In this document: piece by piece, positions 40,661-50,769 of the stretch | How positions within the stretch are numbered: the stretch's first letter is position 1 | Layout: each line of letters begins with the position of its first letter | From: Anaplasma platys | GTDB taxonomy: Bacteria > Pseudomonadota > Alphaproteobacteria > Rickettsiales > Anaplasmataceae | DNA length: 64,000 nucleotides | Direction of reading: 5' to 3' | NCBI RefSeq assembly: GCF_012790675.1 | Contig: NZ_CP046391.1 | Coordinates: 602,136-666,135 of the forward strand | Translations under genes and position numbers: made by a program | The notes under the pieces: model-generated | What the model was told of the DNA's origin: nothing | The model's database searches: none | Seen by the model: only the letters and a program-made list of their open reading frames with translations

Positions 40661-43111
40661 ATGAGAAGGGATAGATTAAGTGCAGGTGTTCTATGGGGAA
40701 TGGGAATTCTACTAACACTTGCTGCTGCCGTATGTGCAATGGCTTTGATGCTTGCAGAGAGGTTGAGGCTAGGAAAAGAAAGGATAGTACTTCTCTCGTG
40801 GGTTTTCGGTGCTTTGGTTAGTGCTTTGTTTTTCATCTGCACCGTCTCAATCTTGACGCATTACCTAAAAATAATGAGTGAAAGACGGACAGAATTGGAG
40901 GGTAGGCAGAAAGAGTTACAAGATGAACATCGGGAGTTCTCACACGATGTTGAGAATGAACAAATCACTAGTGGACAGAGCCCTGTCGAAATGAGTAGAA
41001 ACGCTGAAAATATGGCTTCAGCCCAGAAAGTGGCAGCGGATAACTTGACAGAAACTGTTCTGAGGAGTGACAGCGTAATAACTGCTGATAGCGATAGAGA
41101 TGAGATAGAAGCTGTTGAAATTGAAGATTCTGACGCCATACCTTCACCAGCTGTAATATTGGTTCCAGCAGATGCAGCTGGCCCATCTATGAGCACAAGC
41201 GAAGCGCCACTTGTAGAAGATAGAGAAAGCGGTGATATGGCAAGTTCATTGAATGCCCTAGCGAGAGTTGATCATAGCAATACAACTAACAGGGAAATTA
41301 TCACTCATGCATCTGGATCAGTTGACCCAAAAAAAGCGCCACATGTATTTTCCTTTCACCATGATAACTACTGCCGAGGGGATAATCCCCCTGAAGCCGT
41401 AAATAGGAAGCGTGTTGTGGTTATAGAGGTCCCTGAAACTGACAGAAGGAAGTTTTCAGACTTGATGAACTTATTCGAAACACCTAGTAGTGGCTTCATG
41501 GGTCTCAGTAGGAGCTACAGTACAAAACATTCCTATGAATTCAAGTTTTTGCGCCCTGAGAGTCACTGGTATTTAGTAAATAAAGTCATGGATTTAAAGG
41601 GCTTAGAAGCAACAAGTGACATGAAGATCTATCTGTCCCTTGCTTCTACGAAATCACTGCGTGAAGAGGTGATTAGAATTACAGAACGAAAGTTTGAAGA
41701 TGCTACTGCTATTAGGGTTGTATTTCCAAAAAATAAGGCCCCTTTTCTCCGTATAACATCTTGTGAGAACCAAAGAAGTGAGATACTCACGAAAATATAT
41801 AACGATTATTTCCTCAAGGGCGATGAACGAGGAGATGAATTTTTTAAAAGATATGCACGCCTTCTAATGTCATGTATTTCAATGCACGCTGAAACGGCAT
41901 CATACTGGATAAGCCACGCTACCTTGGCTAGTACAATAGGCAGCAAACATGAAATGCCCCGAGAATATCAGAAACAGCTTGAAAAGGGAACAGATTCTAT
42001 TACTGCTCCTTTAGAGCCTCTAGGTACCAGCATGGGTTTTGATATTATTAACAACCATAATGTATTCCGCGGAATCATACAGTATTGGAGGCGTACAAAA
42101 CTCTCGCGTGGTGACAATAGAACTTTGGAAACAAGGATTTTAAACACATTCATTCAGAATAGTATAAAGTTTTCGAAGGATATGCCTAAACATTACAATA
42201 TGCCCACTGCGGGGTTTTTAAAGTTTCTGCTTTCGACAATGTCTTCTCCTATGGAGCTTCCAGAATATTTTGTTGAAGGACCAAAATTAGAGGACGTAAT
42301 CACAATGGACAGGCAATATCTATTTGCGTGCTTTGATATAGAAAACGGAAAGACCTTTGCTGATGCTCTAGAAAAAAGACAAAATAAACAGGGAACTTGC
42401 TTGCACATCCTATCTCTACTCTACTCTGGAAAAGCTTTTGAGCTTGTACGTATCTTGAATGAAAGCGCAGATAACGTTTGGATAGCAGCCTTTCTCCTAA
42501 CTGCTGCTAAGAATGGCACTTTGCCGGGGCAAAGCTCCCCAATTTTCCAAAATAATTTCTTTAGAAAATTTAATGATTCTTTCACTTACTGCGTTATAAG
42601 AAACAAGGTAAGTGAATGTTTGCGCAATACCTATCAAGCTCAAACAAACAGCAGTGATCATCATGTACGAAGAAATGATGAAGCTTTAGAAGAGGATGAG
42701 GTAGACTTAGAAGGAGCGATGCTTGACAGGCAAGTTGTGTCATGGAGAGAAAGGGGCCCAGAAACGTGGCCATCTGAGTTTGTACAAACCTTACATAATC
42801 TTGCTTATGGACAAGAGTTACACAATCTCCTAAACTTTATTAACGGAGAGGTAATATTGTCAACCGATGGGCAATCAACACTATCAAGTGTTTTGCAGAA
42901 ATTAGCTGGAAGGTCAATAGAATCAATGGCCAGCAATCCAATATGGAATCAAGGATGTAGAGAGAAAACAGTAGAACACGACTTTTCGCTTGAATTAGGT
43001 AAAAAGTCAATTCTGTTTCATGACACAACAGAAAGACCTAGCAGTGCTATTACTTCCCACGTAATTGAAGAACAACATGCTAGTACTGCTGCAGAACTTC
43101 ACTGCAGTTAA
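40661..43111 (+). CDS. Large protein with paired N-terminal hydrophobic segments (B)
   Basis: 816 residues from ATG 40661, which has AAAGGAACC upstream; the frame is open earlier but without a ribosome binding site. Two hydrophobic segments lie at about residues 8-31 and 42-66. A coiled-coil-prone acidic region (about 67-190) and a long helical domain follow. The layout matches the gene at 37708, and both share a distant upstream element, so the two are probably related in role even though sequence similarity is low by eye. It ends in a TAA that is in frame with the following gene. Function unknown; candidate vacuole-membrane protein. Confidence 0.8.
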   Translation: MRRDRLSAGVLWGMGILLTLAAAVCAMALMLAERLRLGKERIVLLSWVFGALVSALFFICTVSILTHYLKIMSERRTELEGRQKELQDEHREFSHDVENEQITSGQSPVEMSRNAENMASAQKVAADNLTETVLRSDSVITADSDRDEIEAVEIEDSDAIPSPAVILVPADAAGPSMSTSEAPLVEDRESGDMASSLNALARVDHSNTTNREIITHASGSVDPKKAPHVFSFHHDNYCRGDNPPEAVNRKRVVVIEVPETDRRKFSDLMNLFETPSSGFMGLSRSYSTKHSYEFKFLRPESHWYLVNKVMDLKGLEATSDMKIYLSLASTKSLREEVIRITERKFEDATAIRVVFPKNKAPFLRITSCENQRSEILTKIYNDYFLKGDERGDEFFKRYARLLMSCISMHAETASYWISHATLASTIGSKHEMPREYQKQLEKGTDSITAPLEPLGTSMGFDIINNHNVFRGIIQYWRRTKLSRGDNRTLETRILNTFIQNSIKFSKDMPKHYNMPTAGFLKFLLSTMSSPMELPEYFVEGPKLEDVITMDRQYLFACFDIENGKTFADALEKRQNKQGTCLHILSLLYSGKAFELVRILNESADNVWIAAFLLTAAKNGTLPGQSSPIFQNNFFRKFNDSFTYCVIRNKVSECLRNTYQAQTNSSDHHVRRNDEALEEDEVDLEGAMLDRQVVSWRERGPETWPSEFVQTLHNLAYGQELHNLLNFINGEVILSTDGQSTLSSVLQKLAGRSIESMASNPIWNQGCREKTVEHDFSLELGKKSILFHDTTERPSSAITSHVIEEQHASTAAELHCS

Positions 43112-43129
43112 AGTAAAGTCGTTATTGCA

Positions 43130-45394
43130 TTGCTCTTTATTGCAGAGCAAGCCGATGACAACGAGAAAGAATGCTTGCTTAAACACACTGTGTTGGTCGC
43201 AGCTCTCTCCGGAGTACTAAGTGATAATCAGAGTCCGCAACATAGGATGGCCATCGAGGATATACTGACTGCGGAAGTTAAATCTGCTCGTGGTGTTGTT
43301 AATGAAATGTATGTCAGAAAGGGACTCTTGATCGAAGATGGAGTCTTTAGTAGTGTTGTGAATAAAGAGCTTGTGCATTATATATTCGCTGATGCCCTAG
43401 CTATCCTAGATCCAACACAGTACACTGCGCCGCATTGTGTGCGCATTTCTTATGCGTTTAAGGCTGAACTTATGCTCACAGTGAGCGCTACTAAAGCCAT
43501 TGCAGAGCTTCTAGAAACAACTCCTATCCTCGCGGTCACTGTACCACGTAAAAACTCATTGCCGATGTACAAAAAGAACGTCGCCAGTATGGTGAAACGC
43601 CTAGTAGCATTGGCTGCTGCTCTTAGCAGAACACCTAATGTCCCAGGCACAGAGGCTAAAAAGGAAATACAAAAAACAGCAAAGGGAATTTACAAATCTG
43701 CTATGGCCTTTGCAAAAAAGACATCGAAAAACGTGTATGCACAAAAAGAATTAATAGAATCCGCCCGCCTTGCTGAAGTAGAGAGCCGCTCCTTTTATCA
43801 TTTTGCAACTTTGTATTCCGCAAAATATACTACTGATGCTGCGTACAGTACTACAAGAACATATTTAACCCGATCCATTAGCGGAGCAAAGTCGTCCGGC
43901 ATCGAAGCATGCGCGGAGCTACAGCACGAAGGGATAGTGAATGCCGGGGGTTGCAGCACAGATATTACTCGCGTACATGCAACGCACAGCTATGTGGATC
44001 GCGTTATGTTTAACAAACATAACTTATCGCCGGATCGCATCGGGGAAATTTTGCTGAGCGTTGCGGCTGAACTCAAGAAAGTCTGCGGCGCTTACGAGCG
44101 AGCTATTGATGCAGTATCTGCAGTGAGTGTGGCAGAATCTAAAAAAGGCAATCCGAGAAGTCTCGAAAACGATCTTCTAGAAGCTATCACTGCGCTGTTA
44201 ACCATGCAAGAGGAAGTGCGACACCTGTGTGTTCGTGGAAACACAGATTTGCTAGGGGCATGCATAGTTGAGCTTGGAAAATGTGTAAAAGCAGTGCAAG
44301 TTCCTGTGCGCAATGGCAGAGAAAGAGAAGTCTGTCACACCCCTGAGGTGAGTGTTATAAACACCCTTTATGGCGACACAATGAATGCTATAGCGCACGC
44401 TTTAATAGCGTTTTCAAATAGTTGCGAGATAGGAAGCTCGTGGAAGGAGCATGCATCACTAGAAGAAACTGCCGTTATGGTGTCCGCCGTGGCGGATCTT
44501 CTTGATTCTGCTTATAATGCCTTCCAGCGGGATGAGCTAGCAGCGCATATTTTAAAACGTGTTAAACATGCCCGGGAAGCGATTGCCGGAGGCAACTTAT
44601 CAGTCCCTGTAGGGCAAAGCGCATACAACAACGACCGAACGCTAGTGACATTGATGTGTGACTTCGTCCTCGCGGTATTGGGATCAGAAAAGCATAAGCT
44701 ATCACTAGTGCACTATAGCGATTTTGTTAGGTTTAATCTACTGCATGTAAAATATTTAACTGGGTCGGTGAGAGAGGCGCTATTGTCAGTCGATGGTAAC
44801 TTACAGGATATATTAAAGCAGCACGTAGTGGATGTACTCGATGTTCTGTGCTCGTTGGAAACGGAGCTTAATAAAGCGACGCCGCTTACTGATGCAAGAC
44901 TGCAAGACGTACAAGATACTGCGCGTCGTACTGCAGAACATTTGCATGTCGTGGAGCAAGGCCTAGCTTCATGTAGTAATGCGCCAAAAATTCTGTCATA
45001 CTACGTGCAAAGGGCATTGGCAGCGTGTAAAGCCTGCAACAATGTTCCTATTGCGGTGTCCGCCGACCCTGAAACTATTGATAATACAGGATCTGTGCTC
45101 AGGAAACTTTTGGTGAGTAAGAATGTAGTGACAAGGGCCCTTCCAAATCTTAGCAGCTCCCATGCAAATTCTGCTGGCACTGCAGGGTTGTTATTATACA
45201 GTGATGCTGTAGAAATGCTCAGCGCCGAAGAGACAGCGTATGGCGCTTGCACTCAAGTACTTGACAGGAGCGATAATAAGGTCGGTCATGGCAAACCCGG
45301 TCAACATTCTCAGGGTCATAATGAGTCACCAAGTTCACGGATAGATTTAACCAGTTCACTTCATAAAACGCAGCACTCCATAACCTTACGCTAG
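43130..45394 (+). CDS. Helical repeat-poor protein of unknown function, start uncertain
   Basis: Up to 754 residues, lacking membrane segments. The frame directly continues that of the previous gene: only the TAA at 43109-43111 and six codons lie between. The first start codon is TTG 43130 and the first ATG is near residue 40, with no good ribosome binding site, so it may be the second half of an interrupted gene or use an unusual start. The predicted helical, alanine-rich sequence with scattered cysteines resembles the paralogs at 58614-63277 in style (N-terminal LSGVLSDNQSP and VKSARGVVNEM). The C-terminal 50 residues are polar (HGKPGQHSQGHNESPSSR), as in secreted effectors. Confidence 0.65.
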   Translation: MLFIAEQADDNEKECLLKHTVLVAALSGVLSDNQSPQHRMAIEDILTAEVKSARGVVNEMYVRKGLLIEDGVFSSVVNKELVHYIFADALAILDPTQYTAPHCVRISYAFKAELMLTVSATKAIAELLETTPILAVTVPRKNSLPMYKKNVASMVKRLVALAAALSRTPNVPGTEAKKEIQKTAKGIYKSAMAFAKKTSKNVYAQKELIESARLAEVESRSFYHFATLYSAKYTTDAAYSTTRTYLTRSISGAKSSGIEACAELQHEGIVNAGGCSTDITRVHATHSYVDRVMFNKHNLSPDRIGEILLSVAAELKKVCGAYERAIDAVSAVSVAESKKGNPRSLENDLLEAITALLTMQEEVRHLCVRGNTDLLGACIVELGKCVKAVQVPVRNGREREVCHTPEVSVINTLYGDTMNAIAHALIAFSNSCEIGSSWKEHASLEETAVMVSAVADLLDSAYNAFQRDELAAHILKRVKHAREAIAGGNLSVPVGQSAYNNDRTLVTLMCDFVLAVLGSEKHKLSLVHYSDFVRFNLLHVKYLTGSVREALLSVDGNLQDILKQHVVDVLDVLCSLETELNKATPLTDARLQDVQDTARRTAEHLHVVEQGLASCSNAPKILSYYVQRALAACKACNNVPIAVSADPETIDNTGSVLRKLLVSKNVVTRALPNLSSSHANSAGTAGLLLYSDAVEMLSAEETAYGACTQVLDRSDNKVGHGKPGQHSQGHNESPSSRIDLTSSLHKTQHSITLR

Positions 45395-46028
45395 CATTAG
45401 ATCACACTGCACCGGTGCAGTTAAACTAGCAGCATGGAGATCTATAGGTTAGTGCGTGCCCCACCACCTTATGGAACAGCTAACGCGTTTTGTGCTTCAT
45501 TGGCAGCAGCGCGGCAGACCACGGTTTTAATGATGATTCGCGCATTGAATGCAATACTCTATCATGCACCTGCCCCACACTTCACTTTACTACGTAATAA
45601 ACACCTGATGCTGGAAAGCCTTAGGTGAGGGTTAAGATACGATTTCCATGCTTACTCTGGAAATAACATCAAGTCGTGTAACCACGTACCTCTATTTCGT
45701 ATCTCCTGGGTTAAACCTTTTCCTATGGCTGATTACATAATGAAAGGGGATAAGTATCCCCCTTTCGCCAACACGACATTACGCTGTTAGCATATAGACA
45801 CTCGCGAGGTAATAATATATACTCTACGTGGTGTGTGCTGGCATGGTTATTCGTTTAGAGCCTGTGCTGGGCTGTGTTCCTGAACGGTGTACTGGCATGG
45901 TGGTAGTGAGGCTTTTCCCTCATGCCACAGCTGTCGAAAGTCGGCAGTGGTGAGCATGCATCAAATACGTTCTATGTGCTTTGCGAGAGCATTTTGAAAT
46001 CTTTGACAACAGATACGGGGGAGGGAGA
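45395..46028. other. Intergenic region with a hairpin
   Basis: A 64-codon frame at 45434-45628 lacks a ribosome binding site and may be a remnant. An almost perfect hairpin GAAAGGGGATA-AG-TATCCCCCTTTC lies at 45742-45766, terminator-like but without a T run. GGGGGAGGGAGA just before 46029 is the ribosome binding site of the next gene. Confidence 0.5.
45742..45766. terminator. GC-rich hairpin, possible terminator
   Basis: An 11-base stem with one bulge. It is about 350 bases downstream of the gene at 43130, and no T tract follows, so factor-independent termination is uncertain. Confidence 0.4.
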
Positions 46029-46958
46029 ATGGTATCTCAAATCACAAAAGCAAATCTAAAAATACGTAAGCAGAGGGGAAAAGACCGCTGTGCCTATGTT
46101 TTGTCAGCCGCAAGACACGAAATTAAAAACGGTTTGCGCAAGACTGAAGAAACTGTTACTGGCTTGCTTGCTCAGCGAGAATCTAGTCAGACTGCACGGT
46201 GTGCTGTAATAGCCAAGAGTCCAAGTACTTCTAAATGTACTGAAAATAACCAAACGCTGGATGCCAACCCACATGGCAGGAAGAGGTTTGGACATGTTAC
46301 GGCAGCAAATCTAAAAATACGTAAGCAGAGGGGAAAAGACCGCTGTGCCTATGTTTTGTCAGCCGCAAGACACGAAATTAAAAACGGTTTGCGCAAGACT
46401 GAAGAAACTGTTACTGGCTTGCTTGCTCAGCGAGAATCTAGTCAGACTGCACGGTGTGCTGTAATAGCCAAGAGTCCAAGTACTTCTAAATGTACTGAAA
46501 ATAACCAAACGCTGGATGCCAACCCACATGGCAGGAAGAGGTTTGGACATGTTACGGCGACAGTACGAGGCGGAAGTTTTGTAAAAAGCTCGGAAATGCT
46601 CAGCGATGACAAATTTCAAAGTGAGAGAGGCTGTACAGAAAACTGCGATGTGGAAGTACACAGACTAGATGCGTTAGGGAATGGTCTGAATGGGGTATTT
46701 GGAAGTAACTTGAATTGTGGTGCTAACAATTCTATATCTGGAAGCACAGGAGTAAGTGGCAGAAGTAGCGTGCTGATAGGAGGTAGCACCGGCTGCGTCG
46801 CCACGCGTCACAACACATCTGTGCCAGCACCATTGTTGAAGGCGCTAGCACATCTGGGGCGGCGCAGCCGCAGTTACGATGGAGCGCGCTGTAGCGTTCT
46901 CCATAGAAGAGACTGCACCCACTCCCTAAGTTACGTGGAAAGTCCATACGCGCTATAG
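46029..46958 (+). CDS. Basic protein with two perfect 85-residue repeats, candidate secreted effector
   Basis: 309 residues from ATG 46029 with a strong GGGAGGGAGA ribosome binding site; a frame from TTG 45981 is less likely. Residues 8-177 are two copies of an 85-residue unit containing KIRKQRGKDR, HEIKNGLRKTEETV and HGRKRFGHVTA. The rest is unique, glycine- and serine-rich in the middle and basic near the end (GRRSRSYDGARC). Tandem-repeat proteins of this family of bacteria are often secreted into host cells and some reach the nucleus; the basic clusters would suit that. HGE-14 is a known repeat effector of A. phagocytophilum, but I cannot confirm identity. Confidence 0.75.
   Translation: MVSQITKANLKIRKQRGKDRCAYVLSAARHEIKNGLRKTEETVTGLLAQRESSQTARCAVIAKSPSTSKCTENNQTLDANPHGRKRFGHVTAANLKIRKQRGKDRCAYVLSAARHEIKNGLRKTEETVTGLLAQRESSQTARCAVIAKSPSTSKCTENNQTLDANPHGRKRFGHVTATVRGGSFVKSSEMLSDDKFQSERGCTENCDVEVHRLDALGNGLNGVFGSNLNCGANNSISGSTGVSGRSSVLIGGSTGCVATRHNTSVPAPLLKALAHLGRRSRSYDGARCSVLHRRDCTHSLSYVESPYAL
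46050..46304 (+). repeat. 255-bp tandem repeat unit 1
   Basis: The 255-base unit is a multiple of three and encodes 85 residues. It matches unit 2 base for base as far as I can compare, apart from the last base. Confidence 0.93.
46305..46558 (+). repeat. 255-bp tandem repeat unit 2
   Basis: Second copy of the unit that starts at 46050. After GTTACGGC the sequence leaves the repeat. Confidence 0.93.
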
Positions 46959-47472
46959 GGTTGACCTGCTCGGGGTAGATACGTATACCGCGGGGTGTGC
47001 CTGTGGCGCTTAGTAGTGTGGAGCAGGTGTTTTTCGTTGAGTTTCGCCGAGTAGTGGGGCATGAGCTCTGCTGCGTGTCCAGCTTGGTTACAACGGAAAT
47101 ACAGCGTGTTATGTGCGTGTTTAGGTGGCACTTTCGCTGTTGGCAGAGCAGCCGTCTGGGGGCTTGTGGAGCGTAGCGTAGGAATGGCTAATGCAGTGGG
47201 TGGCAAGGCGCTTTAACGGCAGTAATTGAAGTTCTCTCTCACTCCGAAAGTTGTCTGCGGTCTAAGCACTGGGTGGCTGTGTGTGGTGCAGGAGGCTGCA
47301 GGGTCACAAAGCTAGTTTCTGCAGGGTTACTAACACCAAGCACCGGATCTTACTGTAGTTTAGAACATTTTAGAAAATAACATGGAGCGAAATCTCCCAG
47401 CCTAAACCACAGCAACTAGGGCTAAGAGAACTCCGCATAAAAGGCTCACAAATGTCAACCATGCACTCATAG
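46959..47472. other. Gene-free stretch after the repeat gene
   Basis: About 510 bases, GC-richer than the surroundings. No gene with a ribosome binding site, RNA gene or clear terminator recognised. Confidence 0.45.
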
Positions 47473-49026
47473 ATGGGACCATATATGGACAAAAGGATGC
47501 CCCGTAGATGTCTTCAGAATTTTGGGCGGCGTAATATCGGAATTGAGCTCCACGCAAGTGGTCATGAATACAGTGAGGTACCAGCTGTCTTGATGGCTAT
47601 TACGGCTATTCTAGATAATGAAATGATTGGTCGGTTGGTTGAGTGTGATATCGGTCGAATGCGTTACCTGGAGCACCAATTACTTGAGCAACTTGTTGTT
47701 CTAACAAGTTGTGTAAGCTCTTTTTTCGCTTCAGAAGTACATAATACAGCTGGCATGCTGAGCGTGAGAAATGCTCTGGTAGACTTGAGCGCGTGCATCC
47801 AATCCATCCAAAAATGGATAGCCCAAGCACGGGAAGTCCCCCGTTTTCAAATCTTATCATCGCATGCACTGCATCATGCAGAAAACAAGTGTAAAAACCG
47901 TTCAAGCTGCGACCCGCCGCGTTTTTTTAAGTGTAGCTGCAAATACACTTATCGATGTTGCTACTGATACTGGCGTTTCCCCAAATTACAAGAAAATCCT
48001 CTCGAGCCAGGCTTTAACACTTGCTTCATGGGCAGGCATAATTGACTAGATCAGTGCCAACCATCTTATAGAAGCAGCAGAGATGTAGTTTGCGAGCACA
48101 TTAAGTACGTAATGAGCGTAATAGACGCGCTAACCAAAGACAAAAATGCAGTAAGCTTTTATTCCAAGAATAGAACAGCACGTGTTATTTCCAACCTTGT
48201 CACCCCTACACTCAGAATTATCGCTTTAAGGCTAAACCCAGAAAGTGCTACTACTCGACTCTACAGGAACATGTAACCCAGGTGAAGACTCTCTGTGATC
48301 CCCACGTTTTTGCAACACTAAATTTGGCAGAAGCTTTTTATGCACTTGTAGCAATAGAGGATATGTATGGAGATTACCCCACCTTAGATCAGCTATCCCA
48401 AGTGCAAGTATCGCGTGCAAAGAGGATTTGCGGGGAATTGGAAGATATTATTAGGACACTGCATAGAGGTTATTGCATAAAAAGCATAGAACTCATGGAG
48501 GCACGCAGTCGTTTTGGAAGATATGAATCCACTATGGACCATATTCTCCCAAAAAACTATAGCACATTGGGACAACCCAGGATCTATTCCTGACAACTTC
48601 GAAGGTCTCTTAAAAAAATCTTATGTTTATTGTTTTTACAGCGACATACCGTACTTCAAGGATCCACCCACGACTCTCGGAGACATTATCAATGACTTGG
48701 AAGGCATCAGTGTAATATTGTTGCAAGAAGTCTTTAATGGGAATGATATAGCCTATGCAGACACAGATGCTATATTGGCCACAGGGTCATTCACGAGCGA
48801 AGATACTCGCCCAGAAGCCTATGCCTTATTTAATAGACCTCCTGAAATCGAAAGTGCTGCAAGGCCCGGTACCAGCTTGGAGAGCCATAGCGCACAACCG
48901 CATGTTGTTGCTCGGAATACCCCCCCCCTTCTCTTCCCATGGACAGCTGGCTATCATCGGGTGCCACTTCAAGCTTATGAGATTGCTTATGTGTGTTATT
49001 ATGCTGTCAGCAACCGCAAGCTCTGA
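47473..49026 (+). pseudogene. Frameshifted remnant of a helical accessory gene
   Basis: At least four open segments in different frames follow one another with similar style: 47473-47967, 47864-48049, an open frame around 48093-48272 (VCEHIKYVMSVIDAL onward), 48246-48593 and 48514-49026. Joined, they would give a helical protein of about 500 residues like those at 43130 and 58614 (for example YLEHQLLEQLVVLTSCVSS). The breaks at about 47890, 48060, 48260 and 48520 are likely frameshifts. A run of nine C lies at 48920-48928. I regard it as one decayed gene rather than several small ones. Confidence 0.65.
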
Positions 49027-50035
49027 GAGGTATCTCCGTCACGCACAGTCGCGACTATATGTGCGATAATTCTGTCTTCTTGTACTGATAGTAAAATAAC
49101 ATGAACATATAGTAGGCCATCCTAGATGGAAAACAGACCCCACAGAAGCTCACATAGTGGTAGTAGCAGGTATAAACACTTGCCCGCGTTCGGGCCAAAC
49201 TTGTTCGCTGTACGTACTCTCATCCCCCAAGCCTCGTCGTCCTTTCTATATTGCTGCGCATATGATGAAATGCTTCATACCTTATGTTAGTTTGCAGCAA
49301 TACACTTTCTATAGGCTTTGGAGTAAGGTACCGGACTCGATCTTTGCGTTGCGAGGAGGACGGAATTAGAATTGTGCATAGACCTAATAAGAGTCCACCA
49401 CTAAAAGACTGGCTATAAAAAAGCTTGTGAACTTTGGCGCAGTTCGTGGTGGCAAATATCACATAGACTCTTTGCACTTCGAAAACATGGGAAATAGTAA
49501 AGCCCCCTTCCCTTCCTGATACCCACTATGTAGGGGGTGGCATGCAAAGCATTAGGTATCTCCTATGCAACTACACTCTATGGGCAGTTCGCTGGCCTCT
49601 TGCCGATAAGGGATCTGTCACTGGCACTCGCATATTGCTTGTCGATATAAAAAACTGCCTGGAGTTAGGGTAAACGTTAACACGAGCGTGTTGAAGGGCA
49701 TTTGATATATGTAAATGTATGCACCGCTATTACCTCTTACCATAGGTAATTGCTTTCGCAGAAAACGCAAACTTATGTAGCTGGCCACAAAAAGCGGCTG
49801 TACGGCACATAGACTACGTACAGTAAGTACTTTACAATTGTATTATCACACAACAACAAATCGCTGACCTGGAAAATTACGCAAGAGCATAACGGACAAA
49901 CTGCCTGTGCTATAAGAGAAACCACGGCTCGGGAGAACATGTATTTTTTATTACACTTAGAACTGAAAAAGGTATTGTCAAGCAACCGATGAACATGCGA
50001 AAGTGGTGTTAACAAAATAAGATCTTAGAGGTTCC
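49027..50035. other. One-kilobase gene-free stretch
   Basis: Only short frames without ribosome binding sites on either strand (for example 49157-49369). No repeats, tRNA or hairpin that I can support. The last bases carry TTAGAGG, the ribosome binding site of the next gene. Confidence 0.5.
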
Positions 50036-50545
50036 ATGCCGGGAAGGTTGAGACTTTACTTTAAGAAGCAGCAAAAATCTTCAGCCACAGCTGGCGTTCG
50101 TTCGGAAGTAGTAAGGCCTATTGAATTACTGCAGGAGAGTTGCTATCAAAACGTGCCAGTACGCAGCCACCACGCTACCAAGCACCCTGGCACCTCGCAA
50201 CACGTGCCTCACGTCTTTCCCGCAGAGCACCGCAATGCTTCTTCTGGCACTAGAATGATGCAGCATATGAAAGTAGTTTGCTCCACACAACAGGCAGCGG
50301 ACATGTTGGGGTTATTTGCAGATTTTGAAACGCCGCGCACTCCACGAACCCAGCCACATGGAAATTTTCGAAACGGAGAAGTACTCATTTTCAGGGCCCT
50401 GCAGCCAAAGGTGTCTAGGGTAAAAGCCTATTGGGCGGCTCCTCCCGCAAAAGAACGCATTACAGCCCCTTCCACACAGGTGGCGGTGTATCAAGTTTGT
50501 GATAGGTGTGGAGTAAGTTACTCAACGCCTATCAAAATTCGCTAG
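50036..50545 (+). CDS. Basic protein of unknown function, candidate effector
   Basis: 169 residues with a good ribosome binding site (TTAGAGGTTCC). The protein is basic and rich in R, H, P, S and T, without membrane segments. The sequence VYQVCDRCGVSYSTPIKIR at the end contains a C-x-x-C pair and a basic terminus. Its style matches the two genes that follow, so the three may form one locus. No family recognised. Confidence 0.6.
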   Translation: MPGRLRLYFKKQQKSSATAGVRSEVVRPIELLQESCYQNVPVRSHHATKHPGTSQHVPHVFPAEHRNASSGTRMMQHMKVVCSTQQAADMLGLFADFETPRTPRTQPHGNFRNGEVLIFRALQPKVSRVKAYWAAPPAKERITAPSTQVAVYQVCDRCGVSYSTPIKIR

Positions 50546-50769
50546 TTGCTTGAAAAACATGCCCTGCTCTGCAAAACAACCGGAAATGTTGCACGTACTA
50601 AAACAGTAACTAGGTTCGGCTTTACATCAACCCCGGGGATTATCAAGTGCACAAACAAGTTGCACGAAAGAAAATCGCTAATTTTTTATTAAAAAATAGT
50701 ATAGCATGATTATGCGAAATCTAGTATAAGCACTAAACTGTTTACGGTGGTGACTATATAAGAGGAACC

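Noticed and set aside
45434..45628. 64-codon frame after the 754-residue gene
   Set aside because: No ribosome binding site; looks like a remnant rather than a gene.
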